Source of the DNA: G963662985 sp963662985
GTDB taxonomy: Bacteria > Chloroflexota > Anaerolineae > Anaerolineales > UBA11579
DNA length: 64,000 nucleotides
Assembly: GCA_963662985.1 (NCBI GenBank)
Contig: OY760067.1
Span: 62,001 to 126,000, forward strand
Direction: 5' to 3'
Position 1 is the first letter of the stretch, and every line of letters begins with the position of its first letter. The position numbers and the translations under genes are program-made. Positions 42,442-52,157 of this stretch are shown here, one piece after another. The notes under the pieces were generated by a model. The model worked only from the letters and a program-made list of their open reading frames with translations, did not search any database and had not been told where the DNA came from.

Positions 42442-44295
42442 ATGGAATCATCGTTCTCATCCCTTTTAATTGTGATTGGTCTAGCTTTTGTTGCCCCTTT
42501 ATTTTTTTCACGATCTAAATATATTCCAGTTGTAGTTGGTGAAATTCTGGCTGGATTAATATTAGGTAAATCAGGCTTTAATATAATTCATCCAAATATT
42601 GAACTAGATTTTATGGCAGAGATTGGTTTTGCATTTTTAATGTTTTTGTCCGGCTTAGAAATTGATTTCTCAATAATGGGCTTAAATAAGAGCAATAAAA
42701 ACACAGACCGAGGAATAAACAAAATCTCTCCAATTATGTTAGGTGTGCTTTCTTTTTTGGTGACGATCATTTTTGCTTTCTTATTAGGATTATTATTTAC
42801 AAGACTGGAATTAATATCTGATCCTTGGATCATGGCATTAATTTTATCTACCACTTCATTGGGAATTGTTGTTCCTGTTTTGAAGGAAAAGAAGATTATT
42901 TCTCATCAATATGGACAATCGATTTTAATCGCTTCTTTATTAGCCGATTTTGTAACAATGATTTTGATCACAGTATATGCAAGTATTTATGGTAGAGGCG
43001 GATTGTCGTATGAAATTCTATTGATCTTTATCCTTTTTCTGGCTTTTGCTATATTTGTTCGTCTTGGATTAAAAGGTGCGCAAAATGATCAAATTCAAAG
43101 AAAAATGTCTGATCTTGAAGAAAATTCACCTCAAATTTGGGTACGCGGTGCGCTTGCATTAATGCTTGGTTTTGTTGTTTTAGCTGAGTTCTTGGGTGCT
43201 GAATTGATCTTAGGTGCTTTTTTGGCTGGTGCGATCATTGCTATTTTATTACCTCATCATGAAGAAGGTATGCTTGTGGAGAAATTGGAAGCAATTGGAT
43301 ATGGTATTTTTATTCCAATTTTCTTCATCATGGTAGGTGTGAAGTTTAATTTACCGATGCTTTTACAAAATCCGAAAGCTCTTCTTTTAACCCCTATTTT
43401 ATTAATAGCGGCATTTTTAGTTAAAATAATTGGTACACTTGTTTTTAAAAATCAATATAGTTGGAAAGAAACTATTGCAAGTGGATTTTTGCTTTCGTCA
43501 CGATTATCTTTAATCATTGCTGCTTCTGCAATTGGTTTGAGCCTAGGTGTTATCAACGAAGAGACAAATTCAGCGATTATTTTAGTCGCTACTTTGACTT
43601 CTATTATTTCTCCAATGATCTTTTCAAAAATGATTGGAGATTATGATACATCTTCTATAAAATCATTTGTTATTCATGGTGTCACTCAATTTGGACAACA
43701 AGTTGCACAAGAATTAAAATCTCATGGTGAGCTAGTTACATTTATTGAGTCTGATCCAGTACAAGCAAAAAACTTAGATCCAGCATTTACAGTTTTTGAA
43801 CATTGTGAAGTTGAAACTTTAGATTTTGAAGAGAAGAAAAAGACAGAAGCAATTTTATTTTTGTATGATGAAGATGAAACTAATTATAATTTGGCGATAA
43901 GAGCAAAGAAAAATGGGTTTGATCGAGTTTTGGCAATTGTAAATAAGCCGGCAAATATAAAACAATTTGAAGAACAAGAGATCACTCCTATCCTTTTTTC
44001 TGCTATTCAGCCTTCTTTTGTAACATTATTAGCTCGAAATCCATCTACACTTAATTTGTTGATAAATTCAGAAGATCACCGGGATGTTGTTGAGGTTAAT
44101 TTATCTAATCAAAAATTAATCGGAAAAAGAGTTCGTGATATTTATCTACCAGAAGATGTGTTATTGTTATCTATACGCAGAAATCAAGAAATTATTGTAC
44201 CTCACGGCACTACTCTATTGAACAGAGGTGATCGGATTACATTAATAGGTGATACGGACATACTTCAAGATTATAAAAAAATGTTTATTAGTTAA
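42442..44295 (+). CDS. CPA2-type cation/proton antiporter with TrkA domains
   Basis: 617 aa. About twelve helices of the Na/H exchanger fold cover residues 1-405, including FLSGLEIDF and AEFLGAELILGAFLAGA. A TrkA-N (RCK) nucleotide-binding domain (about 414-520, starting SFVIHGVTQFGQQVAQEL) and a TrkA-C domain (about 545-612) follow. Kef/KhaP-like systems of this kind exchange K+ or Na+ for protons under ligand control. ATG 42442 with AAGGAG 8 nt upstream is preferred over TTG 42439. Confidence 0.92.
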   Translation: MESSFSSLLIVIGLAFVAPLFFSRSKYIPVVVGEILAGLILGKSGFNIIHPNIELDFMAEIGFAFLMFLSGLEIDFSIMGLNKSNKNTDRGINKISPIMLGVLSFLVTIIFAFLLGLLFTRLELISDPWIMALILSTTSLGIVVPVLKEKKIISHQYGQSILIASLLADFVTMILITVYASIYGRGGLSYEILLIFILFLAFAIFVRLGLKGAQNDQIQRKMSDLEENSPQIWVRGALALMLGFVVLAEFLGAELILGAFLAGAIIAILLPHHEEGMLVEKLEAIGYGIFIPIFFIMVGVKFNLPMLLQNPKALLLTPILLIAAFLVKIIGTLVFKNQYSWKETIASGFLLSSRLSLIIAASAIGLSLGVINEETNSAIILVATLTSIISPMIFSKMIGDYDTSSIKSFVIHGVTQFGQQVAQELKSHGELVTFIESDPVQAKNLDPAFTVFEHCEVETLDFEEKKKTEAILFLYDEDETNYNLAIRAKKNGFDRVLAIVNKPANIKQFEEQEITPILFSAIQPSFVTLLARNPSTLNLLINSEDHRDVVEVNLSNQKLIGKRVRDIYLPEDVLLLSIRRNQEIIVPHGTTLLNRGDRITLIGDTDILQDYKKMFIS

Positions 44296-44312
44296 TATAG
44301 AAAGGTTTTGAT

Positions 44313-45083
44313 TTGGATTGGATTTTTTACATTATCATTTTTCTAACTGGGATTGTAACAGGTTTTATTAATATTTTAGCAGGCAGTGGTTCTTTTATTA
44401 CATTGTCAGTTTTGATCTATTTTTTTAATTTGAATGGAATTTCTGAACCTACAAGGTTGGCAAATGGAACTAAACGAATTGCTATTTTGCTGCAGAATTT
44501 GACAGGGACATTGTCCTTTAATAAAGAAAAGATGATTGATTGGAAAGGTGTTCTATATTTAGCACCACCAACTGTAATAGGTTCGATTTTAGGATCTTAT
44601 ATTGCAGTTAATATTAACGAAGATTTGATGAATAAAGTGATTGCTGTAATTATGGTAATCATGATATTTTTTATTTTAAAAAATCCAAAAAAGTGGTTGG
44701 AGGGAGAGATTGAAAAAATCACGCAAAGACCAAAACTATTAATTTTAATAATCTTTTTTTTGATTGGTATATATGGTGGTTTTATTCAAGCTGGAGTTGG
44801 AATTTTCTTTTTAGCAGCAATGGTGATGGCAATTGGATATAATGTTGTACGTGCTAATGCAATGAAAGTTGCTATAAATTTTATTATGACTGCTTTTGCA
44901 ATTGTTATGTTTGCTATACATGGATCTGTTGATTGGCAAATAGGTTTAATTTTATCTTTAGGATCAATTATTGGTGCTAAGATTGGTACAGCTTTTACTA
45001 TCAAACATGGTTCAGAAAAAGTTCAAATAATTTTAATCGTTGTAATGGTGTTTTCAGCGGTTTATCTTTTTGCTTTTGCTTAA
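44313..45083 (+). CDS. TauE/SafE-family sulfite/anion exporter-like protein
   Basis: 256-aa membrane protein with eight predicted helices and the family's duplicated arrangement. GFINILAGSGSFITL near the start and YGGFIQAGVGIFFLAAMV in the second half are diagnostic. The start is TTG 44313, 7 nt after AGAAAGG; no in-frame ATG is nearby. Family members move sulfite, sulfoacetate or related anions. It follows the antiporter by 17 nt and ends 1 nt short of the convergent dehydrogenase gene. Confidence 0.88.
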   Translation: MDWIFYIIIFLTGIVTGFINILAGSGSFITLSVLIYFFNLNGISEPTRLANGTKRIAILLQNLTGTLSFNKEKMIDWKGVLYLAPPTVIGSILGSYIAVNINEDLMNKVIAVIMVIMIFFILKNPKKWLEGEIEKITQRPKLLILIIFFLIGIYGGFIQAGVGIFFLAAMVMAIGYNVVRANAMKVAINFIMTAFAIVMFAIHGSVDWQIGLILSLGSIIGAKIGTAFTIKHGSEKVQIILIVVMVFSAVYLFAFA

Positions 45084-45084
45084 A

Positions 45085-48015
45085 TTATTCTTTTAATTTT
45101 AATAGATGTATTGGATGAAGTGCTTTTTTGTTGGTTCCATCTTTTATATGCCCTCGACATGAAACACCAGGTGCAACGATGATATCTTGGGTTGCTCTAA
45201 CTGCTGGGAAAAGAATACCCTCCCCTACTTGCATTGATAAATTGTAATTTTTTGATTCATAACCAAAAGAACCTGCCATTCCACAACACCCAGATGGAAT
45301 TTCTTTCACTTGATAGCCTAATTGTTCTAATAATTTGCATGTTGCTTTTACCCCTACTGGATATTTATCATTTAATCTTTGTGCAGATTTTTGATAACAA
45401 TGCCCGTGAATAGACAATGAGACATTTTGATCTAGGCTGAAATCTGAAAGATTTTGATTTCTAATTAAGAATTCATCAAACATCAATGAACGTGAAAAAA
45501 GGTCTTTTACATACTCGTCATCTGGATAGAAATCTTGAAATTCATCTCTAAAGGTGATAATTTCCGAAGGCTCTATTCCAATTATTGGAATTAACCCTTC
45601 GGGATCATTTTCTTTTAGGTAATCTATTAATTTTAATGCATGTGATTTAGCTTGTTGTAAAAATCCTTTAGAAATATAGGTTCGCCCTGAATGATTAAAT
45701 GGAAGCACTTCGATTGAATATCCAATTTGTGTGAATATTTGAATAAACTTTTCTATATTTTCTGGCTCAAATGTGAGATTGAAACTATCTGCAAGAAAAT
45801 ATATCTTTTTTCGATTTTTTTGTTGATTATTTGATGTTGGGTATGGAATTCGTTTTGGAGATATATGAGGAAAATGTGCTTGGGATAAACCAAATAATTT
45901 TTCTGCAATGTTTCTTAAGATTTTGTTATCTTTTAATGGATTGATAATAAACGAAAAAAATTTAAGTAAGGGTGAAAGAGTGTTGAAATACCCAAATATA
46001 TAATCTGTTGTTTTTCTACGGTGGGTTTGATAATATTGATTTAGAAATTCATATTTTAATCGGCTAATATCTACAGTTGATGGGCATTCAGACTTGCATC
46101 CTTTGCATTCGAAACAATGATCAATTGATGATAGGATTGCTTGCTCTAATTGTTTTTTTTCTGTACTAGTTTCAGTTGAGAGATATTCTCTAAAAAGATT
46201 AGAACGCCCTCTTGGCGAAAAAAGTTCTTCTTTGAGCACTTTATATGATGGACACATGACATTGGATTGCGTTTGGAGACAAACACCAGCGCCATTACAC
46301 ATTTCTATGCTTTGAATGATGTTAAGATGATTATTGAAAGAAAAAACTGTAGTAGAGAAAAATGGGTCTGATTCATTTTCTTTTGATAAATTTCTGATTG
46401 GATATTCTAGAGGTTCATGTGTAAATATTTTTTTGTTTGGATTCAAAATATTTTTTTCATCTGCTGTTTTTTTGATTTTTTCAAATAAGGCGTTGATCTC
46501 TGGATGAAAAATTTGCTCTGATAAAGAACCTCGAATTAGACCATCACCATGTTCACCACTTATGACTCCATCATATTTTATACAAAGTTTAGCGGCTTGA
46601 TCTAAAATTGAAAGTAATATGGACTGATTTTGGTCAGATTTTATACTCATAATAGGTCTTATGTGGAGACAACCAGCTGATGCGTGTGCATAGAATTCAG
46701 CTTGAAGATCATTTTGATCAAAGATCGCTTTTATATCAGAAATATAATTTGATAAATAGTGGATGGGAACACTAACATCTTCAATCAAAGGCTGTGGCTT
46801 TTCATCTCCAGGAATGGCATTTATGATTCCTAAACCTGCTTTACGTGCCTCCCATACTTTCGATTGTTCGTAAGGATCAGAGACAAGGATGGCTTGCGAA
46901 TGAATTTTGGGTAATTTTTGTTTAATTAATTGAAGTGAGTATGTTAATTCCATTACAAGTAAAGCTTGAGGAATTGTTGAGAGTATATTGAGGTTTTCTG
47001 CATATGCTGGAATAGAAGCAGAGATGACCATTATATTGTGAGAAAGTAGTTCTATGGCTGTTGGATCAAAAGATAGAAGTCTTTCGATATCTTGGCAGGC
47101 TGATAATGTGTTATCGTAAGGAATCAACACAAGATTTTTTCTTTGTGGTATATCTACAAGGCGCAATTTTGCTTTTGTAATGATTCCAAGAGTACCTTCT
47201 GCACCTATAAAGAGAGGGATTATATTATTTGGTTGATTGGTTGTAGGTGGATAAGGAATTTTCATTGTCTTATCCCATGCAGGTGGTTTTGATTTGCTCC
47301 ATCCAATAAGTTTGTCTAGATTATATCCAGATGATTTGCGCCAAACATGGGGGAAAGTTTGTTGAATTAAGGCTGATTTTTCCGTTTGTATTTTTTTAAT
47401 TAAGTCAGCAATTTGATTTGCTTTTGTTGGATTGCCTTTTAATACTTGATATCCTTGTTCCGAATATTCAACCAAGCTACCATCTGAAAGAATTACTTCA
47501 AGTCCAATAACTTGGTCAGAGGTCATGCCATACATAATGGAATGAGATCCGGTTGCATTTGTGCCAATCATCCCCCCTATAGAAGCACGATTGCCTGAAG
47601 CGGGATCTGGACCAAATACAAGACCGTAATGAGATATTGCTTTATTTAATTGTTCATATACTACACCAGGTTGAACAATCGCATATTTCTCTTTTTCATT
47701 AATCTCAAGAATTTGATCGAACTTGTGATATAGATTTAATATAACTCCTTCGCCTAGAGCACTCCCTGTTGTGTTTGTACCAGCTCCACGAGCTGTGAGA
47801 GGAATATTATTTTTATTTGCGATTTCGACAATCTTTTGAATTTGAGAGACATTCTCAGGAAATAAGACTCCGTTTGGTTTGATCTGATATATAGAAGCAT
47901 CTTTGCTGTAGAGTGTGTTAGTAATGGGGTCTGATTTATATGGGATGTTGAGATCTTCTACTTCTTTGAAAAATTTTGACAGCTGCATTTTATTTATTCT
48001 TTTTTGATCAGTCAT
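45085..48015 (-). CDS. FAD-linked D-2-hydroxyacid dehydrogenase with Fe-S domains (YdiJ-like)
   Basis: 976-aa fusion. An N-terminal FAD-binding PCMH domain (about 30-230: TARGAGTNTTGSAL, GGMIGTNATGSHS) is followed by an FAD-oxidase C domain (about 240-530, with GEHGDGLIRG). A 4Fe-4S ferredoxin-like domain (about 570-660) has CNGAGVC and CFECKGCKSECP. A C-terminal CCG-type cysteine domain (HGHCYQK, SGCCGMAGSFGYE) completes it. The architecture matches YdiJ, a D-2-hydroxyglutarate/D-lactate-type dehydrogenase passing electrons through Fe-S clusters. ATG 48015 or 47988 are possible starts; the former is kept. Confidence 0.88.
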   Translation of the reverse strand: MTDQKRINKMQLSKFFKEVEDLNIPYKSDPITNTLYSKDASIYQIKPNGVLFPENVSQIQKIVEIANKNNIPLTARGAGTNTTGSALGEGVILNLYHKFDQILEINEKEKYAIVQPGVVYEQLNKAISHYGLVFGPDPASGNRASIGGMIGTNATGSHSIMYGMTSDQVIGLEVILSDGSLVEYSEQGYQVLKGNPTKANQIADLIKKIQTEKSALIQQTFPHVWRKSSGYNLDKLIGWSKSKPPAWDKTMKIPYPPTTNQPNNIIPLFIGAEGTLGIITKAKLRLVDIPQRKNLVLIPYDNTLSACQDIERLLSFDPTAIELLSHNIMVISASIPAYAENLNILSTIPQALLVMELTYSLQLIKQKLPKIHSQAILVSDPYEQSKVWEARKAGLGIINAIPGDEKPQPLIEDVSVPIHYLSNYISDIKAIFDQNDLQAEFYAHASAGCLHIRPIMSIKSDQNQSILLSILDQAAKLCIKYDGVISGEHGDGLIRGSLSEQIFHPEINALFEKIKKTADEKNILNPNKKIFTHEPLEYPIRNLSKENESDPFFSTTVFSFNNHLNIIQSIEMCNGAGVCLQTQSNVMCPSYKVLKEELFSPRGRSNLFREYLSTETSTEKKQLEQAILSSIDHCFECKGCKSECPSTVDISRLKYEFLNQYYQTHRRKTTDYIFGYFNTLSPLLKFFSFIINPLKDNKILRNIAEKLFGLSQAHFPHISPKRIPYPTSNNQQKNRKKIYFLADSFNLTFEPENIEKFIQIFTQIGYSIEVLPFNHSGRTYISKGFLQQAKSHALKLIDYLKENDPEGLIPIIGIEPSEIITFRDEFQDFYPDDEYVKDLFSRSLMFDEFLIRNQNLSDFSLDQNVSLSIHGHCYQKSAQRLNDKYPVGVKATCKLLEQLGYQVKEIPSGCCGMAGSFGYESKNYNLSMQVGEGILFPAVRATQDIIVAPGVSCRGHIKDGTNKKALHPIHLLKLKE

Positions 48016-48077
48016 CTGTTTAGATCTCACTTTGGGGTACAATATTGTTTAGAAATTATACCTTATAAGGAATTGAT

Positions 48078-49070
48078 ATGAATTTTTCTTCTGGAAAATT
48101 GCCGGCAGGTTTTTTTGAAAGTTTGCTTTTAGGTGAACAAAATTTTGATAAAAGTGTGGTGTTGGGTCCAGGTACTGGGATTGATTGTGCTGTGTTAGAT
48201 GTTGGTGAGAATTATTTGGTAGTGAAATCAGACCCAATCACCTTTGCAACAAACCAAATTGGTTGGTATGCAGTGAATGTGAATGCAAATGATATTGTAA
48301 CAACTGGGGCTACTCCTAAATGGTTTATGGCTACTATATTATTTCCTGAGAATCAAACAAATGAAGAGCTTGTAAAACTTATCTTTGCACAAATCCAAGA
48401 TGCTTGTGAGAAAATTAATGTAAATTTGGTGGGAGGTCATACTGAAGTTACTATTGGAATTGATCGCCCTATAATTTCAGGAACTATGTTGGGGATTGTG
48501 GAGAAGGATAAATTGATTCGCCAAGATGGTATTAAAGTTGGTGACGTAGTTTTAATGACAAAAGGTGCTCCAATTGAAGGAATTTCTATTTTGGCGCATG
48601 AATTTGAGAATGAGTTGAAAGAAAAATTCTCAAAAGATGAAATAAATTTTGCAAAAAATTTTTTACATACACCTGGAATTAGTGTGTATCCTGAAGCTAT
48701 GGCTATTCGGAATATCCAAGGGATTCATGCAATGCATGATCCTACTGAAGGCGGAATGATGACTGCTATTTGGGAAATTGCTCAAGCTTCTAAAAAAAGA
48801 ATTTCGATTAATTCTGAAGCTATATTTGTGCCTGAAATTGGGGAAAAGTTGTGTAAACATTTTGGATTAGATCCTTACCGAACAATAGCATCAGGTTCTC
48901 TGTTGATCTTTTGTGATGCTAAATCTGTTGGTGATATCAAATACAGCTTATCTTTAAAAGATATCGATTGTTTTGAGATTGGTATAGTTGAAAATGGGGA
49001 TGCAAAATTGATTGTGGATGGAGAATTATATACTAAAGAGTTTCGTGATGAGATTAATAAGGTTTTTTAG
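48078..49070 (+). CDS. AIR synthase-fold protein, HypE/ThiL-like
   Basis: 330 aa of the PurM/HypE/ThiL/SelD ATP-binding fold. Landmarks are GIDCAVLDVGENYLVVKSDPITF, VNANDIVTTGATPKWF, NLVGGHTEVT and MHDPTEGGMM. It most resembles HypE-like proteins but lacks the C-terminal Pro-Arg-Ile-Cys that carries the carbamoyl/cyano group in hydrogenase maturation, and no hyp genes are nearby. Its reaction is therefore unknown. AAGG precedes the ATG by about 7 nt. Its stop overlaps the convergent transporter ATPase stop by 4 nt. Confidence 0.82.
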   Translation: MNFSSGKLPAGFFESLLLGEQNFDKSVVLGPGTGIDCAVLDVGENYLVVKSDPITFATNQIGWYAVNVNANDIVTTGATPKWFMATILFPENQTNEELVKLIFAQIQDACEKINVNLVGGHTEVTIGIDRPIISGTMLGIVEKDKLIRQDGIKVGDVVLMTKGAPIEGISILAHEFENELKEKFSKDEINFAKNFLHTPGISVYPEAMAIRNIQGIHAMHDPTEGGMMTAIWEIAQASKKRISINSEAIFVPEIGEKLCKHFGLDPYRTIASGSLLIFCDAKSVGDIKYSLSLKDIDCFEIGIVENGDAKLIVDGELYTKEFRDEINKVF

Positions 49071-49858
49071 TGATCTGGTAGGATGATATTTTTTCCATTT
49101 GAATTAAATATTTTAATTTTTGTATCATAGATATTAGATATATTCTCTTTAGAAAGTGTTTCTTGGGAGTTTCCGTGAGCATATATTTTTTTGTTTTTAA
49201 GTAAGATAATTTGATCTGTATATATGCTGGCAAGATTAAGATCATGCATGGCTATGATGATGAGTTTATCTGTAGTATTTTTTATTTGTTCAAGCCATTG
49301 AAAAAGCTCGTTTTGATATTTGAGATCTAAATGATTTGTGGGTTCATCGAGGAGTAAGACAGGTGTATCCTGAACAATTGCTCTAGCTAAAAGAACTCGT
49401 TGTTGTTCACCACCTGAGAGATATGAAATAGGTGTGTTGATAAATTCAGTTAATTCAAACCTTTCTATGGCGTTAAGAACACTTTTGTGGTCTTTTTCTG
49501 ATAAATTTCCTGTAAATGATAAATATGGTGTGCGCCCTAATGTAATAACATCTTTTACAGATAACGCTCCTCCTAGAAATGAATTTTGAGGTACCACAGC
49601 GATTAGTCTTGCTCTTTCTTTAGGTGATAAAGCATCTATTGAAATCAAATTATTTTTATTTGATTGTCTTGGAAGCAGAGAAATGTTACCTGAATCAATT
49701 TCTTTAACACCACTAACAGCTTTGATAAGAGTGCTTTTTCCTGATCCATTAGGTCCAAGGAGCGCATGGATTTGCCCTTGTTCAAAAATATGATTTATAT
49801 TCTCAAGTACAAGATTGCTTTTGTATGATAAAGAAAGATTCTTGAGGATGAGCTGCAT
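49067..49858 (-). CDS. btuD: Cobalamin/siderophore ABC importer ATPase
   Basis: 263-aa ATPase of the FecE/BtuD family. Walker A GPNGSGKST, signature YLSGGEQQRV, Walker B VLLLDEPTNHLDL and the H-loop IIAMHDLNLA are intact. It lies 6 nt after the permease gene and completes a BtuF-BtuC-BtuD-type importer. The upstream riboswitch makes a corrinoid the most likely cargo, although ferric siderophores are transported by very similar proteins. Confidence 0.92.
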   Translation of the reverse strand: MQLILKNLSLSYKSNLVLENINHIFEQGQIHALLGPNGSGKSTLIKAVSGVKEIDSGNISLLPRQSNKNNLISIDALSPKERARLIAVVPQNSFLGGALSVKDVITLGRTPYLSFTGNLSEKDHKSVLNAIERFELTEFINTPISYLSGGEQQRVLLARAIVQDTPVLLLDEPTNHLDLKYQNELFQWLEQIKNTTDKLIIIAMHDLNLASIYTDQIILLKNKKIYAHGNSQETLSKENISNIYDTKIKIFNSNGKNIILPDH

Positions 49859-49864
49859 AAATAA

Positions 49865-50908
49865 TTACCAAATGACTTTCTTTTTAGCAGATAAAAGAAT
49901 AAAAATAAAAAATGGTGCACCGATAATCGAAGTGATAATGCCTGTTGGAATAATTTGAGGTGAAAGGAGTGTTCTTGAAAGTAAATCTGCTAGTAAGAGA
50001 ACAATTCCACCATTTAAGATTGAATATTTGATGATAATTTTATAATTTGATGAAAATAAAATTCGGATGATATGGGGGACTATAAGGCCAACAAAACCCA
50101 CAATTCCATAAAATGCTACGGCAGCTGCAGATGCAATGGATGTGGTAACGAGAATAAGTTTTTTGATAAATTCTACATTGACTCCCATTTGTTTTGCTTG
50201 TTCTTCTCCAAATTGAAGGACATTTAATGTGTGTCCTAATAGACTAAATATAATGATACTAATTAGGAAATATGGCAAGGTAATTAATAAAGTTTCCCAA
50301 GTAGCGTTATGAGTACCGCCAAATAAAAAAGTGATTGCTGGTTTGAGATCAGAATCAAGAAAAAGTAAGATAAAAGATGTGATTGAAGATGTTAGGGTGC
50401 TGACTGCAATGCCAGCAAGGATTAGTGGAGTTAATGGGACGTAATTATTAATCTTGGCTAGTTGATATACAAGAAAAATACTGCCTAGCCCTCCAATAAA
50501 GGCAAAAATAGGATATACATATTCTCCTATTTGAAAATAATTGGTGATGAGAATTGCAAATACTGTTCCTAAGCCAGCTCCAGATGAAACGCCAAGAAGA
50601 TAGGAATCTGCAAGAGGATTACGAAAAAGACCTTGATATAAGGTTCCGCTACCAGCTAAAGAGGCTCCGACTAACAATGTCATAAGAATATGAGGAAGTC
50701 GAAGGTTGAGTATGATGGTTTCATGAGCGTTTGACCAATCTTGATGCAAATTTAAAAAAGGTATTTTGTTGATTAGTAGTTTTAACAATGAATTCATTGG
50801 TACTTTAACTGTACCAATGGAAAGAGTTAGAAAAAGGACGAAGACAAGAATAATAATGTTGATGAGAAAAACCCAGCGATCATGTTTGTTGATTGTGTTT
50901 TGGAACAT
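49865..50908 (-). CDS. btuC: Cobalamin/siderophore ABC importer permease (FecCD family)
   Basis: 347-aa permease with about ten helices. FecCD hallmarks are LRLPHILMTLLVGASLAGSGTLYQGLFRNPLADSYLLGVSSGAGLG and GIVGFVGLIVPHIIRILF. AAAGGACG is the ribosome site. It lies between the binding protein and the ATPase. Homodimer formation is usual in this family. Confidence 0.93.
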   Translation of the reverse strand: MFQNTINKHDRWVFLINIIILVFVLFLTLSIGTVKVPMNSLLKLLINKIPFLNLHQDWSNAHETIILNLRLPHILMTLLVGASLAGSGTLYQGLFRNPLADSYLLGVSSGAGLGTVFAILITNYFQIGEYVYPIFAFIGGLGSIFLVYQLAKINNYVPLTPLILAGIAVSTLTSSITSFILLFLDSDLKPAITFLFGGTHNATWETLLITLPYFLISIIIFSLLGHTLNVLQFGEEQAKQMGVNVEFIKKLILVTTSIASAAAVAFYGIVGFVGLIVPHIIRILFSSNYKIIIKYSILNGGIVLLLADLLSRTLLSPQIIPTGIITSIIGAPFFIFILLSAKKKVIW

Positions 50909-50932
50909 ATCTTCGTCCTTTAACGTTGATGA

Positions 50933-51871
50933 TTATTTGAATAATTCTGGGTGAATTACTTCAGCCATATGTTCTAATCCATCTACCATTCGTGGCCCGG
51001 GAACACTTGTTTCGTAAGAGTAAATAGGATAAATTGCATTGTTTTGGACTGCTGTGATGCTATTATACCCTTCTCGTTCAGCAACACTCTCAATGGTGAT
51101 GCCCCATTCGTAGTCTGCTAAGAGAATGATTTCAGGGTCTTGATTAACTAGATATTCTGTATCAATTTGTGGCCAAGGATTGTCGATATCGGTGGTGATA
51201 TTTTGACCACCACTTAATGTGACCATTAGATCAATGAATGATCCACCTGCAACTGTGTAAGGTTTGGTTGGATCTGTAGCATCTAATTCTATAAAAACTG
51301 TAGGTGTTGAATCTGCTTTAGCTACTTTTTCAATTACTTCTTTATAACGTGATTCAAGAGTGCCAATTTTTTGCTCATAACTGTCAATTGTACCGGTGAT
51401 GAGTGCAATTTGATGAAAATCTTCAAAAAGAGCCTCATAAGAATCAGGATTTTTCATATAGAAAACATTTAAGCCTAGATCGCGCATGGTATTTACTTCT
51501 TCTAAAGAGATAATCTCAGAAGCTATTACAAGATCGACTTCTTTTTCAAGAAGTAATTCATAAGGAATACCACCCCAAATTGCACCAATACTTTCTATAT
51601 CAAGCGCTGCTTCGGGATAATTTGAATTATCTTCACGTAAAACAAGGTCTTCTTCAGCACCTAACCAAAAGATGGTTTCAGTTGTAGAAGGTGATAAAGA
51701 AGCGATTTTGGTGAAGGTTTCTTCAGGTGTGAAGTCTAAGAATACACCAGAGTCATCTTCAATGCTGATTTTTTCAGGGGTTTGTGTTTGAGGGTCTGCT
51801 TGGGTTGTACATCCAACAAGAAGACTCATAATAATGATGAACATAGTCATCAGAAAAATTCTTTTTTTCAT
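50933..51871 (-). CDS. btuF: Cobalamin/siderophore-binding lipoprotein (BtuF-like)
   Basis: 312-aa extracytoplasmic binding protein. The lipobox LLVGC places the acylated cysteine at C21. The periplasmic-binding domain has IASLSPSTTETIFWLGAEEDLV, GAIWGGIPYELLLEKEVDLVIA and the helix-linked second lobe starting near FIELDATDPTKPYTVAGG. It is the first gene behind the cobalamin riboswitch, so expression should fall when the corrinoid is plentiful. Confidence 0.92.
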   Translation of the reverse strand: MKKRIFLMTMFIIIMSLLVGCTTQADPQTQTPEKISIEDDSGVFLDFTPEETFTKIASLSPSTTETIFWLGAEEDLVLREDNSNYPEAALDIESIGAIWGGIPYELLLEKEVDLVIASEIISLEEVNTMRDLGLNVFYMKNPDSYEALFEDFHQIALITGTIDSYEQKIGTLESRYKEVIEKVAKADSTPTVFIELDATDPTKPYTVAGGSFIDLMVTLSGGQNITTDIDNPWPQIDTEYLVNQDPEIILLADYEWGITIESVAEREGYNSITAVQNNAIYPIYSYETSVPGPRMVDGLEHMAEVIHPELFK

Positions 51872-51892
51872 TACTACTCCAAATTATTCTAT

Positions 51893-51921
51893 TAAATAAA
51901 AAATCCTTGCACTGGGCAAGG
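51893..51921 (-). terminator. Terminator of the cobalamin riboswitch expression platform
   Basis: On the minus strand CCTTGC, 5-nt loop, GCAAGG, then ATTTTTTATTT. It lies between the aptamer and btuF and is the likely regulated off-state hairpin. Confidence 0.75.
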
Positions 51922-51924
51922 AAG

Positions 51925-52110
51925 CTTGGGACAAATAAGGGTTATTTTCTTATTTGGGCACCTCCTTCCTCGAGTTGGTGATTCATTTTAAAAATATAAA
52001 ATTCGACCTGACTTATCTTAAATTTCAAGAATTACAGTTGCGGGACAGTGTTGGATTTTCACCAATCTTCGATTTTATATAATTTTTGTTTTAACGTTCA
52101 AATATTGCTT
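51925..52110 (-). ncRNA. Cobalamin (B12) riboswitch
   Basis: Reading the minus strand, the conserved core contains GGTGAAAATCC (52063-52053), CCCGCAACTGTAA (52044-52032) and an AAGTCAGGTCG B12-box-like segment (52014-52004), followed by a purine-rich arm, a second hairpin (AAATAAG/CTTATTT) and a terminator. This order is diagnostic of the AdoCbl-class aptamer. It controls the BtuFCD-type operon, predicting repression by bound corrinoid. Confidence 0.93.
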
Positions 52111-52116
52111 GATTTG

Positions 52117-52145
52117 ATTATAGTTGGGAGAAATTATACTGTCAA
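52117..52145 (-). promoter_or_regulatory. Consensus promoter of the B12 riboswitch/btuFCD operon
   Basis: Minus strand TTGACA (52145-52140), exactly 17 nt, TATAAT (52122-52117): both hexamers are perfect. Transcription should start near 52110, ahead of the aptamer. Confidence 0.88.
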
Positions 52146-52157
52146 ATGAATTATGAA

